DNA of 64,000 nt from Streptomyces sp. NBC_01142 (GTDB lineage Bacteria; Actinomycetota; Actinomycetes; Streptomycetales; Streptomycetaceae), in the NCBI RefSeq assembly GCF_026341125.1, contig NZ_JAPEOR010000003.1:1240001-1304000 (forward strand), written 5' to 3'. Shown here piece after piece: positions 62,793 through 64,000 of the stretch. The notes under the pieces were generated by a model. The model saw only the letters and a program-made list of their open reading frames with translations, was not told the origin of the DNA and searched no databases. Position 1 is the stretch's first letter, and every line of letters starts with the position of its first letter. The position numbers and the translations under genes are program-made.

Positions 62793-64000
62793 ATGTTCCG
62801 TACAGCCCTGCGCAACGTCCTCGCGCACAAGGCCAGGCTGCTGATGACCGTGCTCGCCGTCATGCTCGGCGTCGCGTTCGTCTCCGGCACTCTGATCTTC
62901 ACCGACACCTACGAAAACGCCTCCAACAGCACGACGGCCAAGAGCTACGCCCACGTGGACGTCCAGGTCGTGGAGAACACCGACTACTCCGGCGACTCCA
63001 ACGGCATCAGTCGGAAGACGGTCGACAAGATCGCCCGAGTCGAGGGGGTCGCCTCGGCCGCCGGGCGCGTCACCGGGCAGGCCTTTGTCGCCGACGAGGA
63101 CGGCGGTCTCATCGCCAGTGGCTCGCTCAACACGGGCGCCAACTTCGCGCCGGGGAAGAACGGCAAGGACCCGCTCTACGCGGTCACCGACGGCAGGGGG
63201 CCCACCGGGCCCGGGCAGGTCGCGCTCGACAAGGACACCGCCGAGAAGGGTGGCTACGCCGTCGGTGACACCGTGTCCGTGGCCCTCGAGGGGCCGACGA
63301 AGAAGTACAGGCTCTCCGGCATCTTCACCACCGAGAACGAGATGGTGGCCGCAGGCGGCAGCCTGGTGCTGTTCGACACGCCGGTCGCTCAGCGGGTTTT
63401 CGGCGAGCCGGGCTTGTATGAGTACGTCACCGTCACCGCCGCCCCCGGCGTTTCGAGCTCCGAGCTCGCCGCAGCCATCGGCAAGGTGCTTCCGGAGTCC
63501 GCGAAGGCCAGGACAGGTCGGGAACTCGCAGAAGAGGAGAACAGGCTGGTGGCGGGAGACGCGGAGTTGCTCAACGGGCTCCTGTTCGCCTTCGCCGGCG
63601 TCGCGCTCTTCGTCAGTGTCTTCCTGATCTCCAACACCTTCACCATGCTGGCCGCCCAGCGCACCAGGGAAATCGCTCTGCTGCGCGCGGTCGGCGCCTC
63701 CCGCGGGCAGGTCACCCGGTCCGTGCTGATCGAGGCGATGGCGGGCGGCGCGGTTGCCGCGGCCGCCGGCCTCAGGCTCGGCGCCGCCATCGCCGCCGTA
63801 GCGCGTTCCACGGTCGACTTCGGCGGCGGGAACATCTCGGACGGGCCGCTGATCGTCACGTCGACGGCCTGGCTGCCGGCCCGTCGTGCCGCGAAGATCC
63901 CGCCGGTCGCGGCGATCGGTAGCGCGCACCTGCCGGCCACCGCCAGGTCCCTGGTTCTGCGGAACCTGCTCGGCGCCGCCATCACGCTGTTCGGCATGGC
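62793..64000 (+). CDS. MacB/FtsX-type ABC permease, C-terminus outside window
   Basis: At least 402 residues from ATG 62793. The first membrane helix is in the segment KARLLMTVLAVMLGVAFVSG, a large extracytoplasmic MacB-PCD domain follows (about 40-260), then two helices (LLNGLLFAFAGVALFVSVFL; AGGAVAAAAGLRLGAAIA) around the ALLRAVGASRGQVTRSVLIE coupling segment. The usual third helix of the FtsX core is missing: GPLIVTSTAWLPARRAAKIP runs directly from the pre-helix loop into the post-helix AWLPARR motif, about 15-20 residues short. A second FtsX repeat begins with SLVLRNLLGAAITLFGM at the window edge. It may be defective. Confidence 0.85.
   Translation, partial: MFRTALRNVLAHKARLLMTVLAVMLGVAFVSGTLIFTDTYENASNSTTAKSYAHVDVQVVENTDYSGDSNGISRKTVDKIARVEGVASAAGRVTGQAFVADEDGGLIASGSLNTGANFAPGKNGKDPLYAVTDGRGPTGPGQVALDKDTAEKGGYAVGDTVSVALEGPTKKYRLSGIFTTENEMVAAGGSLVLFDTPVAQRVFGEPGLYEYVTVTAAPGVSSSELAAAIGKVLPESAKARTGRELAEEENRLVAGDAELLNGLLFAFAGVALFVSVFLISNTFTMLAAQRTREIALLRAVGASRGQVTRSVLIEAMAGGAVAAAAGLRLGAAIAAVARSTVDFGGGNISDGPLIVTSTAWLPARRAAKIPPVAAIGSAHLPATARSLVLRNLLGAAITLFGM

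Overview
The window is very GC-rich chromosomal DNA from a Streptomyces-like actinomycete. Supporting signs are strong third-position GC bias, frequent GTG and TTG starts, GGAGG-type ribosome binding sites, ATGA stop/start overlaps, a multi-domain SpoIIE phosphatase, an AfsR-type ATPase, a secreted GH92/CBM32/ricin-B glycosidase and a SigE-like ECF sigma factor. The density of insertion sequences and broken genes between about 10 kb and 50 kb suggests an accessory (chromosome-arm-like) region; that placement is inference.

Layout. 1-10 kb: the end of an AfsR/LuxR-type ATPase, an amino-acid permease with an unknown partner, a small-carboxylate uptake block (DUF3311 protein, CstA and YbdD, facing a sodium:solute symporter), then an ECF sigma factor with a membrane partner. 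10-14 kb: IS relics, a VOC protein and a complete IS200/IS605-type element with TnpA, TnpB and a probable omega RNA. 14-18.7 kb: the GH92 glycosidase and a small secreted protein lying between relics of an IS5 element. 19-29 kb: intact IS1182, IS5 and IS701 elements, an IS110/IS5 chimeric ORF, relics of Tn3, IS1380 and IS701, a 59-residue secreted peptide and a stand-alone LuxR HTH protein. 29-35 kb: an SDR plus aldehyde dehydrogenase pair and a PAS-GAF-SpoIIE-HATPase signalling protein. 35-47 kb: IS256, a 679-bp direct repeat made of ISAs1 remnants on either side of an alpha/beta hydrolase, broken ALDH and LivM genes, two head-to-head ISL3 elements, a broken recombinase-like gene and a protein made only of EF-Tu domains II/III.

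47.9-49.2 kb holds a two-gene unit: a 37-residue cationic Pro/Lys-rich peptide with a single Asp-Gly, followed five bases later by a protein-isoaspartate-methyltransferase homologue. This is the gene content expected of an aspartimide RiPP of the imiditide type.

50.8-61.0 kb holds a tightly packed seven-gene operon with a divergent IclR regulator: acetoacetyl-CoA synthetase, a two-subunit PEP-synthase-like phosphotransferase (sizes and split as in phenylphosphate synthase PpsA/PpsB), biotin carrier, biotin carboxylase, a pyruvate-carboxylase-type carboxyltransferase with a changed acceptor segment, and a HAD phosphatase. Together they suggest ATP-driven activation and biotin-dependent carboxylation of a ketone or enol, with the resulting beta-keto acid captured as a CoA thioester. 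This assignment is inference and is the main candidate for an undescribed system. The window ends with a MacB-type ABC ATPase and a permease that seems to lack one membrane segment.
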